Origin: Auxenochlorella pyrenoidosa
Lineage: Eukaryota > Chlorophyta > Trebouxiophyceae > Chlorellales > Chlorellaceae
Reading direction: 5' to 3'
DNA: 27,176 nucleotides
Assembly (NCBI GenBank): GCA_001430745.1
Contig: KQ482066.1
Location: 1,116,066-1,143,241 of the forward strand
The position numbers were made by a program, and so were the translations under genes. Every line of letters begins with the position of its first letter. Positions within the stretch are counted from its first letter, which is position 1. The notes under the pieces were generated by a model. The model worked only from the letters and a program-made list of their open reading frames with translations, was not told the origin of the DNA and searched no databases. Below are positions 9,201 through 18,800 of the stretch, piece after piece.

Positions 9201-11327
9201 CGCGCCCAGCTCCCTTGCTCCGCTGGCTGCGGCTGCACATGCGCAGCGGCGTTGTTGCTGTGCCCAGAGCCCCTAGGCTGCACGTCTCCCCTGCGTTTCC
9301 AGCCGTGTTTGGGCACTTCCTCACCTGAAGCTCCACCCGCCCCCGCTGTGCAGCGCGACTGGCCCGCCAGCGGGGATCGCTTCCCCGCGCAGTACGACAG
9401 CGGCGGCGAGTGCGGGCGGCCCTACTACCGGCACACCCTCATGCCCACGCCGGCGGAGGACCAGCCCTGGTTCTCCTTTGACTTCGGGCCCATCCACTTC
9501 ATCCAGTACTCCACAGGCAAGGTCCAGCATGGCCTCTGTTGCCTTGCGTGGCCTTCCCCTCCCCGCCAGGGGGCGCAGCCCGTCCCAGCATGTGGCAACC
9601 GGGTCGCGTGGTGTGTCTGTCGCAGGGCGGCCGCTCGGGCCCCTCCCGCGCCTGCGCATGCCATGTGGCAGGCCCCCATCGCGCGCTGGCGAGCCGCAAC
9701 GCCTGCCCTGGCTCCCAGCCCGCCCGCCGCGGCACACCCCCGCCGCTGCTCTCCGCCCTGCAGAGCACCTGTTTGAGCCGGGCAGCGAGCAGCACCGCTT
9801 CATCGAGGCAGACCTGGCAGCCGTGAATCGCAGCACCACCCCCTGGGTGATTGTGGGGGGCCACCGCCCGGTGAGTGCGCCAGCAGCCCGGGCATGCGGC
9901 CGAGGTGCAAGGATGTGCAGCACGGGCGCAGAAGACTGCGCAGCATCTGGACTGGGGCTGTAAAGTCTGAGGGCCAGCCTCGCGCTCGCGCCTCACCCTT
10001 CTCTGTGCTGGAAGCAGCACGCATCACCCCACGCTGTGCTTGCGCATGAAACAGGCCCCCTCCCCCGGCGCGCACCCTGTTCTGTGCCCAGATCAACGCT
10101 CATCTGCTGCCCGCAGCGCCCCCACCACTCGCCCGCCCACCCACACCACAATCCACCCACCTAATCATGTGCCGCCTCCACCTCTCTGCTGTCCTCTGCG
10201 CCTGAACCAGCCCCCAACCCAACCCAACCCCTCCTGCCCAGATGTACATCGACTCCACCTTTTACGGCCTCGTCCCCGACGGCGACCAGGTGGTGGCCCA
10301 GGAGCTGCGCGACAGCCTGGAGGACCTGCTCTACCGCTACCAGGTGGGTGCACTGGAGGCCTTATCGGGCTACATGCCTGCCTACGTCTTTTCGACGGAT
10401 TGGCTGCTTTGGTGCGCCCCAACAGGGCTTGCGAGCTAGTGCTGCCGGGCGTGCCCTCAGGGTTGGGCCTTCCCTGTGCATGCTGGGCGTGTAGCGCTCA
10501 GCCAAGGTTTCCCACAGCAGCGAGCTGCTGCGACTCACTTTGCGTGCTGCTTGCTACGCTCGGCCATACCCAATGCGCGGCGTATGAGTGCGCTGCACGG
10601 CGTTGCCCCTGTGCTCACGCCGGCGCTCTTTGGCAGCCCAAAGCCGCCGCTGCCCCTGCTCCAAGTCTTGCCTTCTCTACCCCCTTTCCCTTCCCGCCAG
10701 GTGGACGCCACCTGGCACGGCCACCACCACAGCTACCAGCGCACCTGCGAGGTGTTCAATGGGCGCTGCCTGGGGCAGGGCGCCGACGGCACGGCCAACG
10801 CGCCGGTCCACCTCGTCATCGGTGGGGCAGGGTGGGGAAGGGTGGACCCGCTGGGGCGCCGGCAGTCTACCTGCCATCCCACGATGTGTTGATGTCTCGT
10901 GCTGAGCGTGCCAACCGCGCTGGGCCGCGCCTCATGGCCCCGCCGGGCCTGCTGCCCGCGCTGCCCAGCCACTGCCCTGCACAACCAGGGAGCAGTCGTT
11001 GCTGACATTCGATGCCGCCTGGCGCCTGCGCCGCCGCCCCCTGCGCGCCGTGCAGGCCACGCCGGCGCCGGCCTGACTCCCAACATCCACCTCTTCCGCC
11101 CAAAGATCTTCCGAGCCGTCCACCTGCGCCACGGGTACCTGCGGGTGACGGCAAACGCCACCCACATGCGGCACGAGGTGGTGTCCTCCCAGGACGGCTC
11201 CCTCATGGACGCCTTTGTGCTCACCAAGCCGCCCGGGTGGGGCGCCCGCTTTGCACCGCGCGACGTTGGCCCGCGCGCGGAGCTCGCGCGCGGCGGCCTG
11301 CGCAGCGGCCTGACGGCGCTGGCCTGA
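6289..11327 (+). CDS. PAP: Purple acid phosphatase, long plant type
   Basis: Thirteen exons: 6289-6559, 6779-6902, 7242-7394, 7598-7835, 8055-8183, 8441-8531, 8765-8795, 9003-9069, 9354-9516, 9764-9870, 10242-10343, 10701-10821 and 11056-11327, encoding 622 residues, close to the long plant group (around 610). An N-terminal hydrophobic segment (residues 7-22) suggests secretion. A fibronectin-like domain (about 60-270) precedes the dimetal phosphatase domain. All ligand motifs are present: D291 in ADLG, D333 and Y336 in GDISYARG, N366 in GNHE, H456 in VGGHRP, and H500 and H502 in GHHHSY. Several N-glycosylation sites (NAT, NTT, NRS) fit a secreted or vacuolar enzyme that releases phosphate from organic esters. 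Introns 5 and 9 are GC-AG; intron assignment is fixed by the motifs that span the junctions. Confidence 0.95.
7161..7258 (+). repeat. Tandemly duplicated 3' splice site in phosphatase intron 2
   Basis: A segment of about 28 bases containing the acceptor and the first bases of exon 3 (GCAGCTTCCGCCTGCTCAAC) occurs at 7161-7188 and again at 7231-7258 with two differences. The copies are 70 bases apart. The downstream copy (acceptor ending at 7241) keeps the frame; the upstream one (ending at 7171) would shift it. Confidence 0.85.
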
Positions 11328-11798
11328 GGCCCGACGGTTGCTCGACCATGCCTAGCAGCGGCCCACTGGCGTCTAGCTCTGCAGCCTGAGTGGCAACCCA
11401 GGTGCCGCGCAGCTGCGCCTAGCGACTGCTGGGGAGCAGCCAGAGCCCATGCGCTTGATACTTTCGTGCCATCACCAAGCTGTTGTACCCTTGCTCGCGT
11501 CGCCACTATACCTCTTGCTTGCTTCCACAGCTCCCTCCCTGTTGCCCCGCTCCCTTGTAGCCACGCTGCCGATACCCTCTGCTTGTGTTCCTTTCAATCC
11601 TTGCATTTTGTTTTGTCATGTTGGCATGGCCCTTCCTCCGCATGCATGTACCCTCAAACAGCAGCGCGCATGCCGCAGCGCCCTGCCCCTCCGGGCGGCT
11701 GCCTGTAAGTTCCAAACTGCTGGCGACTCCTGGCCGCTGCTGCCTGCCCTTGCCGACTGCACGAGCCGGTTCAGCCTGCTGCCCTCGGGCCGGCCGCC
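11328..11798. other. Convergent 3' spacer after phosphatase gene
   Basis: This contains the 3' untranslated region of the phosphatase gene and, from the other side, that of the small reverse-strand gene ending at 11799. No other gene was seen. Confidence 0.6.
11704..11708 (+). terminator. Poly(A) signal TGTAA
   Basis: TGTAA lies 377 bases after the phosphatase stop codon, in the same CTGTAAGTTCC context as the signal at 3573. It is the first convincing TGTAA after that gene. Confidence 0.5.
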
Positions 11799-12345
11799 CT
11801 ACTGGCCCCGCATCTGGGCTCGGGCCATCTCCTCGAGATCCCTGCGCTCCAGCACGCCTCGCACGTCTGCGCCCCTGCGCTGCAGGGCCGGCAGGTGGGG
11901 GAACGATATGGAATGAGCACTGAGCAGTGAGCGGAGCAGGCATCCGCCTGCACCCACCATCGCTCCGGGCCCCTGGGGAGGCGCCCAGGAGCGCCTGACT
12001 CCTTGCCTGCAGCCAGAGCTTGAGCTCGTGTGTGGTCATTGTGGTGGGATCTGCAGGTGAATGGAGGCCAACGAGTGAGCAGGTGGCTTGCGCAGGGGAG
12101 TCTGGGAGGCACACCCTTCCGGAGGCCTCTGCTGTCTTGTCGGCGCCGCCACCTCTGCGACCGGCCCAGCATACCCTGGGCAGGAGCTTGCCTGTGGTGG
12201 TGTGCAGCACGCTGGCCTCATGCTGCTGTGGCCCCTGGCCTGTAGAAGAGGAGAAGGAGGTGGCGACCACTCCGCCGCCTGCAGTCTTCTTCACACTGGT
12301 GTGCGTGTGCTGGCCAGAGGCCCCTGCATAGCCACTGCCCTGCAT
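11799..12345 (-). CDS. Small protein with SAP-like C-terminal helices, unknown function
   Basis: Three reverse-strand exons, 12345-12192, 12050-12007 and 11879-11799, join in frame to 92 residues. The first half is low-complexity (Ser/Thr/Gly/His). The end, from MTTHELKLWLQ through RRGADVRGVLERRDLEEMAR to a TAG stop, has the spacing of a SAP-like helix-turn-helix (ELKxxLxxxG, GxxERxDLxxM). That pattern is seen in nucleic-acid-binding and ER-resident proteins; the match is by eye only. Both introns would use GC donors (AG|GCAAG), and the frame runs across both junctions only with them. The frame is open up to an ATG at 12450, which would give 127 residues. I chose 12345 because the upstream part runs into the duplicated segment. 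Confidence 0.55.
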
Positions 12346-12579
12346 CCTGACCACGTTGCAGCTCCAGCAAGGTTGAGGGAACAGCCCCGTGAGACCAAAT
12401 GCACTGCGCACAGCCGCTAGCTTAGCGTGCCGCCATGCTGGCTGCAGCACTCAGTGTGAGTTTAAAACACGTCAGGGCTTTTGCCCACAGCTCTTGCATC
12501 TTATTTGACTCACAGCCAAAGGTTCTGCGTCCAGCATCGTCTAGCGGGCTGCGTCTAGCAAAACCCCACCTGCCTGTCA

Positions 12580-13152
12580 ATGGCGCTGCAGCCGGCTAAC
12601 GTGCCCCAGTCACAAGAAGAGCGCGCGGCGGTCCGCAAAGAGCTCGCCCGCCAAGCCAAGGCGGCGTGCGCGGCAGGTGTGGTGGCGAGCTGCTCGCAGC
12701 CGCGTTTCTTGACACCTCCTCCACCAGACCCTCACTCATTGCAGCACCTGATCTCGCAATATTTTCAGCCTTGCTGCTGCTGCAGGCCACCTCATCGTAG
12801 CTGAACGAATTCTCCTCGAGCGCTCCAACTTTTGCTCGCGCTGCGAGCTGCATGATGCGCGACTGTTGCAGGACGTGCCGCCAGGTGAGGCGTTTGCGGC
12901 GACGGCAGTGCTTGCGACCGCTGCCACACTGCCCGCTGCTGCCGCTGGTAATGCAACGCAGGCAGCGGTGGCCAGACAGCGGTGGCCTCCTGCGGATTCC
13001 TCTCTCCCCTATCTGCCTTCACCCGATGGTACCGTTTGTGTCAACCCCACCTTCGTGCAGAGGAAATCAGCACTCTGGAGGAGGCGGTGCGCCTGTCCAG
13101 CGCCCGCCTGAAGGAGCTGGAGGCGGCAGCAGCGGCGGCAGGCGAGCGCTGA
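12580..13152 (+). CDS. Duplicated 95-residue protein, copy 1, unknown function
   Basis: Three exons, 12580-12676, 12786-12884 and 13061-13152, encode 95 residues. I do not recognise the family. The N-terminus starts MALQPANVPQSQEERAAVRK and is charged and helical. Exon 2 holds a CSRCELHD motif, a possible CxxC metal or redox site. Exon 3 is a heptad-like helix (TLEEAVRLSSARLKELEAA) ending in GER. Copy 2 has the same three exon lengths (97, 99 and 92 bases) with no indels, while its introns differ in length, which supports real protein coding. The phases of both introns (1 and 1) are also kept. TGTAA follows about 610 bases downstream. The fragment at 13440 is a broken relative. Confidence 0.7.
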
Positions 13153-13439
13153 ATGGCGCGCAGCGGCTCGGTTAAGGGAGATGCAGCCTTCATGCAACAG
13201 CAGTTCCTTCGGTCATGCATGTTATCCGACATGCTTCTGGGCATGGCATGGTTACCGCGCTTCTCGAATGCTGCGACAGCGAGGCGCAGGCTGCAGAACG
13301 GGGAGCCGGGGTGTTGTGGCATGCCAGTCAGCTCCTGAAAGGGCAGCAGTGTGTGGCTGAGCTGGACGGCATGCAAGCCCGCCTAAAATCCCTCGCTCCA
13401 TTTGTTACCATTCCTTGACAGCAGGAACTTTTCTGTCGC

Positions 13440-13551
13440 GTGGAGGAGCCGCTGCGGCGAAATTTAGCGCTCCCCTGCTGGCGCTGCCGCGCCTCTCTAG
13501 CCCCGGCCTGAAGGAGTGCTGAATGGCGCAGCAGCGGCTCCCTCCGGTGAC
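13440..13551 (+). pseudogene. Broken fragment of the duplicated gene (exon 3 end)
   Basis: The stretch starts like exon 3 (TGGAGGAGCCGCTGCGGC), then runs to GGCCTGAAGGAG and TGCTGAATGGCGCAGCAGCGG. The last part copies the end of exon 3 and its 3' flank, with about 35 bases of the poly-Ala codons deleted and other bases inserted earlier. It cannot encode the domain. It looks like the remains of a third copy inside unit 1. Confidence 0.6.
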
Positions 13552-13764
13552 AGAAGAGTGTATTCTTTCACGCAATGGCAACGATTGAAGCGAGAAGCTT
13601 CAGGCGGACGTGCGCGAGGCCAAGCTCAGCCTCACACATCTGCCCTTCCACCAGCTAGTTATCGTGCAGAAACCATATCGTGGCCCGCAGCGTCGCGGTA
13701 AACTTGCAACGCCAGACTCCCATGGCTGCTTTTGCGTGACGGCTGCATCTTCCCATCACCACCA

Positions 13765-13769
13765 TGTAA
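13765..13769 (+). terminator. Poly(A) signal TGTAA of duplicated gene, unit 1
   Basis: TGTAA sits in CATGTAATGCGTTTCA, which is conserved in the second unit at the matching place. Conservation of the block in both units supports use as the 3' end signal. Confidence 0.5.
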
Positions 13770-14130
13770 TGCGTTTCACGCCCTGGCTGCTGCATGCGCT
13801 GCCTAGTGTGCTGCCAAACCCAATGCTGCAAGAGCTGGCCATGTGCCCGGCAAATCGCTCAAAGGTACCGAGAGAGCCGCAGGGCTCGTGGCGAGGTGAG
13901 CTCGTGGCGAGGTGAGACTGATGCATAGCATTCGGCTCTACAGTGCCCGCACTGCACCATTGCATGCCGCGTGCGGGCGCGCTGCCGCCGCTGCCTGCAG
14001 CACTCGTGATGAGTTTAAAACAACCCAGGGCTCGCTCACAGCTCTCGGGTCTTATTTGTCTCAGAGCCAAGGGCCCTGCGTCCAGCATCGTGAAGCGCGC
14101 TGCCTTTTGCGGAACCTCACCCGTTGTGGA

Positions 14131-14701
14131 ATGGCGCCACAGCCGGCTAACGTGCCCCAGTCACAAGAAGAGCGCGCGGCGGTCCGCGGTGGGCTCATTC
14201 GGCAAGCCAAGGCGGCGTGCGCTGCAGGTGCGTTGGCGAGTTGCTCGCACCACGCTTCTCGCCCCCTCTTCTACATCATAAGCTTGGCCATTGACGTGCA
14301 AGTGGCTTGATTGTGCGCTGTATCCAACCACGCTGCTGCAGGCCACCACATCGAAGAGGAGCGAAGTCTGCTCGAGCACTTCCACTTCTGCATGCGCTGC
14401 GAGCTGCACGACGTTCGGCTGAGTCAGAAGACACCACCAGGTGAGGCGGTCGCAGAGACAGCAGTGCTTGCCACGCCGCCACGCAGCCTGCTGCTGCCGC
14501 TGGTAATGCAACACGTGCCTCCAGACACCACTGGCCTCCTGTGGATTGCTCTTCCCCCTGTCCGTCTGCACACGGGGGCACCATTTGTGGCTCCACCACC
14601 TTCCTGCAGAGGAAATCGATACTCTGGAGGAGGCGGTGCGCCTGTCCAGCGCCCGCCTGAAGGAGCTGGAGGCGGCAGCAGCGGCGGCAGGCGAGCGCTG
14701 A
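14131..14701 (+). CDS. Duplicated 95-residue protein, copy 2, unknown function
   Basis: Exons 14131-14227, 14342-14440 and 14610-14701 encode 95 residues, starting MAPQPANVPQSQEERAAVR. Compared with copy 1, exon 1 differs at about 11 of 97 bases, exon 3 at 3 of 92, and exon 2 far more (about 20 of 33 residues shared), yet there is no indel in any exon. CMRCELHD keeps the two cysteines and the ELHD run, and the last helix is nearly unchanged. Intron lengths are 114 and 169 bases against 109 and 176 in copy 1. No localisation signal is evident, and the role is unknown. Confidence 0.7.
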
Positions 14702-14821
14702 ATGGCGCAGCAGCGGCTCGGTCAGGGGAGATGCAGACTTCATCCAAAAGCAGCCATGTGACTGGGGTCACGCATAGTGCCGAGACGTTGCGTGCCACGG
14801 TACGGTTGCCGCGATTTCGAA

Positions 14822-15426
14822 NNNNNNNNNNNNNNNNNNNNNNNNNNNNNNNNNNNNNNNNNNNNNNNNNNNNNNNNNNNNNNNNNNNNNNNNNNNNNNN
14901 NNNNNNNNNNNNNNNNNNNNNNNNNNNNNNNNNNNNNNNNNNNNNNNNNNNNNNNNNNNNNNNNNNNNNNNNNNNNNNNNNNNNNNNNNNNNNNNNNNNN
15001 NNNNNNNNNNNNNNNNNNNNNNNNNNNNNNNNNNNNNNNNNNNNNNNNNNNNNNNNNNNNNNNNNNNNNNNNNNNNNNNNNNNNNNNNNNNNNNNNNNNN
15101 NNNNNNNNNNNNNNNNNNNNNNNNNNNNNNNNNNNNNNNNNNNNNNNNNNNNNNNNNNNNNNNNNNNNNNNNNNNNNNNNNNNNNNNNNNNNNNNNNNNN
15201 NNNNNNNNNNNNNNNNNNNNNNNNNNNNNNNNNNNNNNNNNNNNNNNNNNNNNNNNNNNNNNNNNNNNNNNNNNNNNNNNNNNNNNNNNNNNNNNNNNNN
15301 NNNNNNNNNNNNNNNNNNNNNNNNNNNNNNNNNNNNNNNNNNNNNNNNNNNNNNNNNNNNNNNNNNNNNNNNNNNNNNNNNNNNNNNNNNNNNNNNNNNN
15401 NNNNNNNNNNNNNNNNNNNNNNNNNN
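14822..15426. other. Assembly gap (605 N)
   Basis: Unresolved bases lie within the second duplication unit. By alignment with unit 1 the missing part corresponds to roughly 13271-13633, about 363 bases, and should include the counterpart of the broken exon fragment at 13440. Confidence 0.99.
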
Positions 15427-15557
15427 CGCGAGGGCCTTGCCGTCCTTGCTTGAGATTCGCGGCAACCGAATTGTGGCCCGTGAAGTCGCGGTAAACTTGC
15501 AGCACCAGACTCCCATGGCTGCTTTTGCGTGACAGCCGCATCACCCCATCTCCGCCA

Positions 15558-15562
15558 TGTAA
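15558..15562 (+). terminator. Poly(A) signal TGTAA of duplicated gene, unit 2
   Basis: This is the counterpart of the TGTAA at 13765, in the same CATGTAATGCGTTTCA block. Confidence 0.5.
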
Positions 15563-15865
15563 TGCGTTTCAGGCCCTGAATGCTGCATGCGCTGCCTAGT
15601 GTGCTGCCAAACCCAATGCCGCAAGAGCTGCCAGCTGCCCGGTAGCGTGCTTAAAGGTACCGAGAGAGCAGCAGGGGCTTGTGGCGATGTGAGACTGATG
15701 CATTGCATTGCGATACAATGCAAGAGTCAACCACAAGGGTTGAGTGCTATCCTACAAATGGCCCAGGGAGAAGCAAGCGTGGTGAAGGAACAACCTGCGA
15801 GGTGCTGGCCATCGCCGCCGCTGCAGCATGCTGCGCCCATGGCAAACAGTGGGCGTGACTGGCGC

Positions 15866-18800
15866 ATGGCATTCTGTAAGCCCTTCCTTGCCGCCCCCAT
15901 GCTTGCTGCACGCGGCCAAGCCGCCCTGTCCCTCGGTCGGCTGCTCCGCGACTCGCTTTTCCGTGAAAGCGCTCTCCTCCGGGCGCCCTGCGCCGCGCAG
16001 CAGTCAACACTTGATCAGAGATTCCGATTCTTCAGCTTTGGCGCAAACCCGGCCTGTGCCGCTGCCGCCGCCACCGCCGCCAGCTCGCCATCTCTTCGGC
16101 CGCGCCTGCTGGTGCTGCACCCAGCGAGCCTTCCAGAGCACAGCCTGCATGAGGCTCTGCGCCTCGGAGAGTCGTACACAGGTGGGGAGGAGGATGGGAC
16201 GTGCACGGGCTGCAGACGGCTGCCGGCCTCGCAGATTGCCGCCTGCCGTAGCGGGAGCGCACGAGGCAGCGCACAGTGTGGCCCAGGGTGGAGCCTGTGC
16301 CTGATGCAGGCAGGCGAGTGCCGTCCGCGTATCAGCAAAAGCACAATTTGTTGTTCATGGCACCATTGCCTGGCTGGCAGGCGAGACGCCGGATGCGGTG
16401 ACGGTTGGCTCCTCGGGGCGCCTGCGCCCCTCGCCGGCCACGTTCTTCGGCAGCGGGCAGGTGCAGCAGCTGGCGGCGCGGGTGCTGGCCACCAGCCCGG
16501 AGCGGTGAGTGCGACCCGCAGAAGCCACGTGGACTTCCAATGCCCATGCTCCTTGACGTCTTGCACCTCGCCGCCCCGAGTTATCAGCCAGGGCGCCGAG
16601 GCACCCCGCCCAGGGCCGCTGTTCTGTGGCACCTCGATACGAGCCCTGCACCCCTCCAACCCTCTCAGCAGGATCTCCACGCTCCGCCAGCTGCGCCTGC
16701 CGCACTCCCATCCCTCAGGCTCGCTCCCCTCTCCCTCCCCCTGGCAGCATCTTTGTAAACCACGCGCTGTCGGGGGTGCAGCAGCGCAACCTGGAGCGCG
16801 AGCTGGGGCGGCCTGTGCTGGACCGCACCGCCCTTATCATCGGCATCTTCTCGCAGCGCGCCCGCACGCGCGAGGCAAGCCCCGGACGGCCTCTTTGAGG
16901 ATTCTGCAGGCTTCGCGCTGGACAGTGCTGCTGCTCTGGGAGCGTCGCGCTGTAGGGTCCTTGCAGGGATCCTCCAGCAGCGCCCACGCACGCGCAGGGC
17001 AGGCATGCGCCGCGGCACCCTCGCCGCTGCTCTACCTCTGCCCCTGTTCACCCCCTTGCCGTGCAACCAACCCAGGATATGGCATCTCCAGCTGTTCCCT
17101 GCCCCCCTGCTCCCTGTTCCTCCCGGGGATGCTCCCAAGGGGGGCTGCCCCTCTCCGTTCACGGAGACAGCCAACTGTCTGCCTGCTGCTTGCCTCACCA
17201 ATTCTGCCTGCCCTTTGCCTGCGTTCCCCCCACCGCTGCCCACGCCCCCAGGCGCGCCTGCAAGTGGAGCTGGCCTCCCTGAACTACGCAGCCAGCCGGC
17301 TGGTGCGCACCGTGGATGCGGCCACGGGGCGGCGCACCGCGTTTGGGCTGGACGGGGGCACCGAAGTGGTGTCGGCGCGGGAGCGCGGGCGCAGCGGCAG
17401 CAGCGCGGGTGAGGGCAGGGGAGTGGTCATGGGCAGCATTGGCGGGCCTGGTGGCGGCGTGAGTGGGTGCTGGGCAGCAGGGCTGCAGGGTGGGTTCCGT
17501 TCGGTTTCTGTGAGACGTTGCCGTGCTGCTCATGGTTGGCCGCGTGAGGATCCATGAGTGAGCATGCCGCACCAAGCAGGTGGAGTGTCGTAGCCTGCCT
17601 GCCCTTCCCCCGCCCACCCATTCCTGACTTTCCTGCAGGCGGCCTGGGCGGCGCGGGCGGGCAGGGCGAGAGCGAGCTGCAGCTGCAGCGGCGGCGCATC
17701 GCCGAGCGGCGCAAGCAGCTCCTGCGCCAGCTGGACCAGGTGTGCTTGTTGCAGGCCGCCCTGCCGGCCGTGGCCCACCCCACGCGGTGCACCCCGCCGT
17801 TCAGCGCTGCACCCAGCGCTGTGCGCTGTGCAGACCCTTGCTGGCCCAGCCCCTTGAGGCCAGCCGCTCTGGCACCGCAGGCCCCTGAGCGTGCCAACGG
17901 CCTGCAATCACAATCCTTGTCCCCCCCTGTGTGGACCCAGGTGCGCAAGACGCGGGCGGTGCAGCGCGCGGCGCGGCGGCGCAGCGGCAAGCCGCAGGTG
18001 CGGGCCCGCGAGGGCAGAGCTGTCGGGAAGCGTTTGGGGGCCGCAGCTGCTGGGCAGCAGGAGCAGGCTGCATCAGACGTGGGCTGCACCAGGCCTTGAT
18101 GTGCAGCTTGCACCGGGGCCGCACCGCCTGCTTGCGCAGCCGTGTGCTTGAGTGTGCTGCCTCCCACGCACCCGTGCCCCCAGGTTGCGCTGGTGGGCTA
18201 CACAAACGCCGGCAAGAGCTCACTCATGGCGGCGCTGGCCAAGGGGAGCGGCGTGGTGGCTGAGGACCGGCTGTTTGCCACGCTGGACCCCACGCTGAGG
18301 TGCGCTGTGCACGCTGGGGTGGGCGCAGCGCCTGGCACGCGGCAGAGGAGCGTTCTGTTCTCCCATGCTTGACGCTGCAGCCGGATGCGCTCTGCGGGGG
18401 CAGCCTGCTGCGGGTGCAGCGGTGGTTGATGGACCGGCGGCCCTCCCCAGTAGCCTGCGGCGGCTGGCCGGCCCGTGCGCTGCGCCCGCTGTGCCCAGGC
18501 CCGCCAGGCGTGCGCCGCTCCTGCCGCCGCCGCAGGCGCGTGCAGCTGCCGGGGGCGGGGCGGGACGTCATCCTGTCGGATACAGTGGGCTTCATCTCCG
18601 ACCTGCCGCACCAGCTGGTGGAGGCCTTCAAGGTGGGTGGACAAGGTTTTCTTTTTGTTCTGTTCTTTTCTGCGGGGGGTGGGTTGGGGGGCCACATGGC
18701 GCTGCCTGGCAAGGCGTCGGCCCTGGGGAGGCGCACGGCAGTCTTACCAGGCACAGCAGGTGCACCGCACGCACAGCGGGCAAGCAGGCTCGAGGCCCGC

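Larger units (their letters stand above)
12441..13946 (+). repeat. Tandem segmental duplication, unit 1
   Basis: This segment of about 1.5 kb matches 13994-15721. Shared landmarks are an upstream block containing GAGTTTAAAAC and TGCGTCCAGCATCGT, the whole three-exon gene, its immediate 3' flank, and a distal block with GTCGCGGTAAACTTGCA, CATGTAATGCGTTTCA and GAGACTGATGCAT. The offset is 1551 bases at the genes and about 1793 after the N gap. The duplication therefore carries promoter, gene and poly(A) region together. Confidence 0.85.
13994..15721 (+). repeat. Tandem segmental duplication, unit 2 (contains N gap)
   Basis: This is the second copy of the segment at 12441-13946, interrupted by unresolved bases at 14822-15426. 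The left flank matches 12441 onward and the right flank matches about 13634-13946. The unit ends roughly 140 bases before the proposed HflX start codon. Confidence 0.85.

Noticed and set aside
12441..15721. The duplicated segment as a transposable element
   Set aside because: No terminal repeats, target-site duplications or transposase-like open frame; unequal crossing-over is a simpler explanation.
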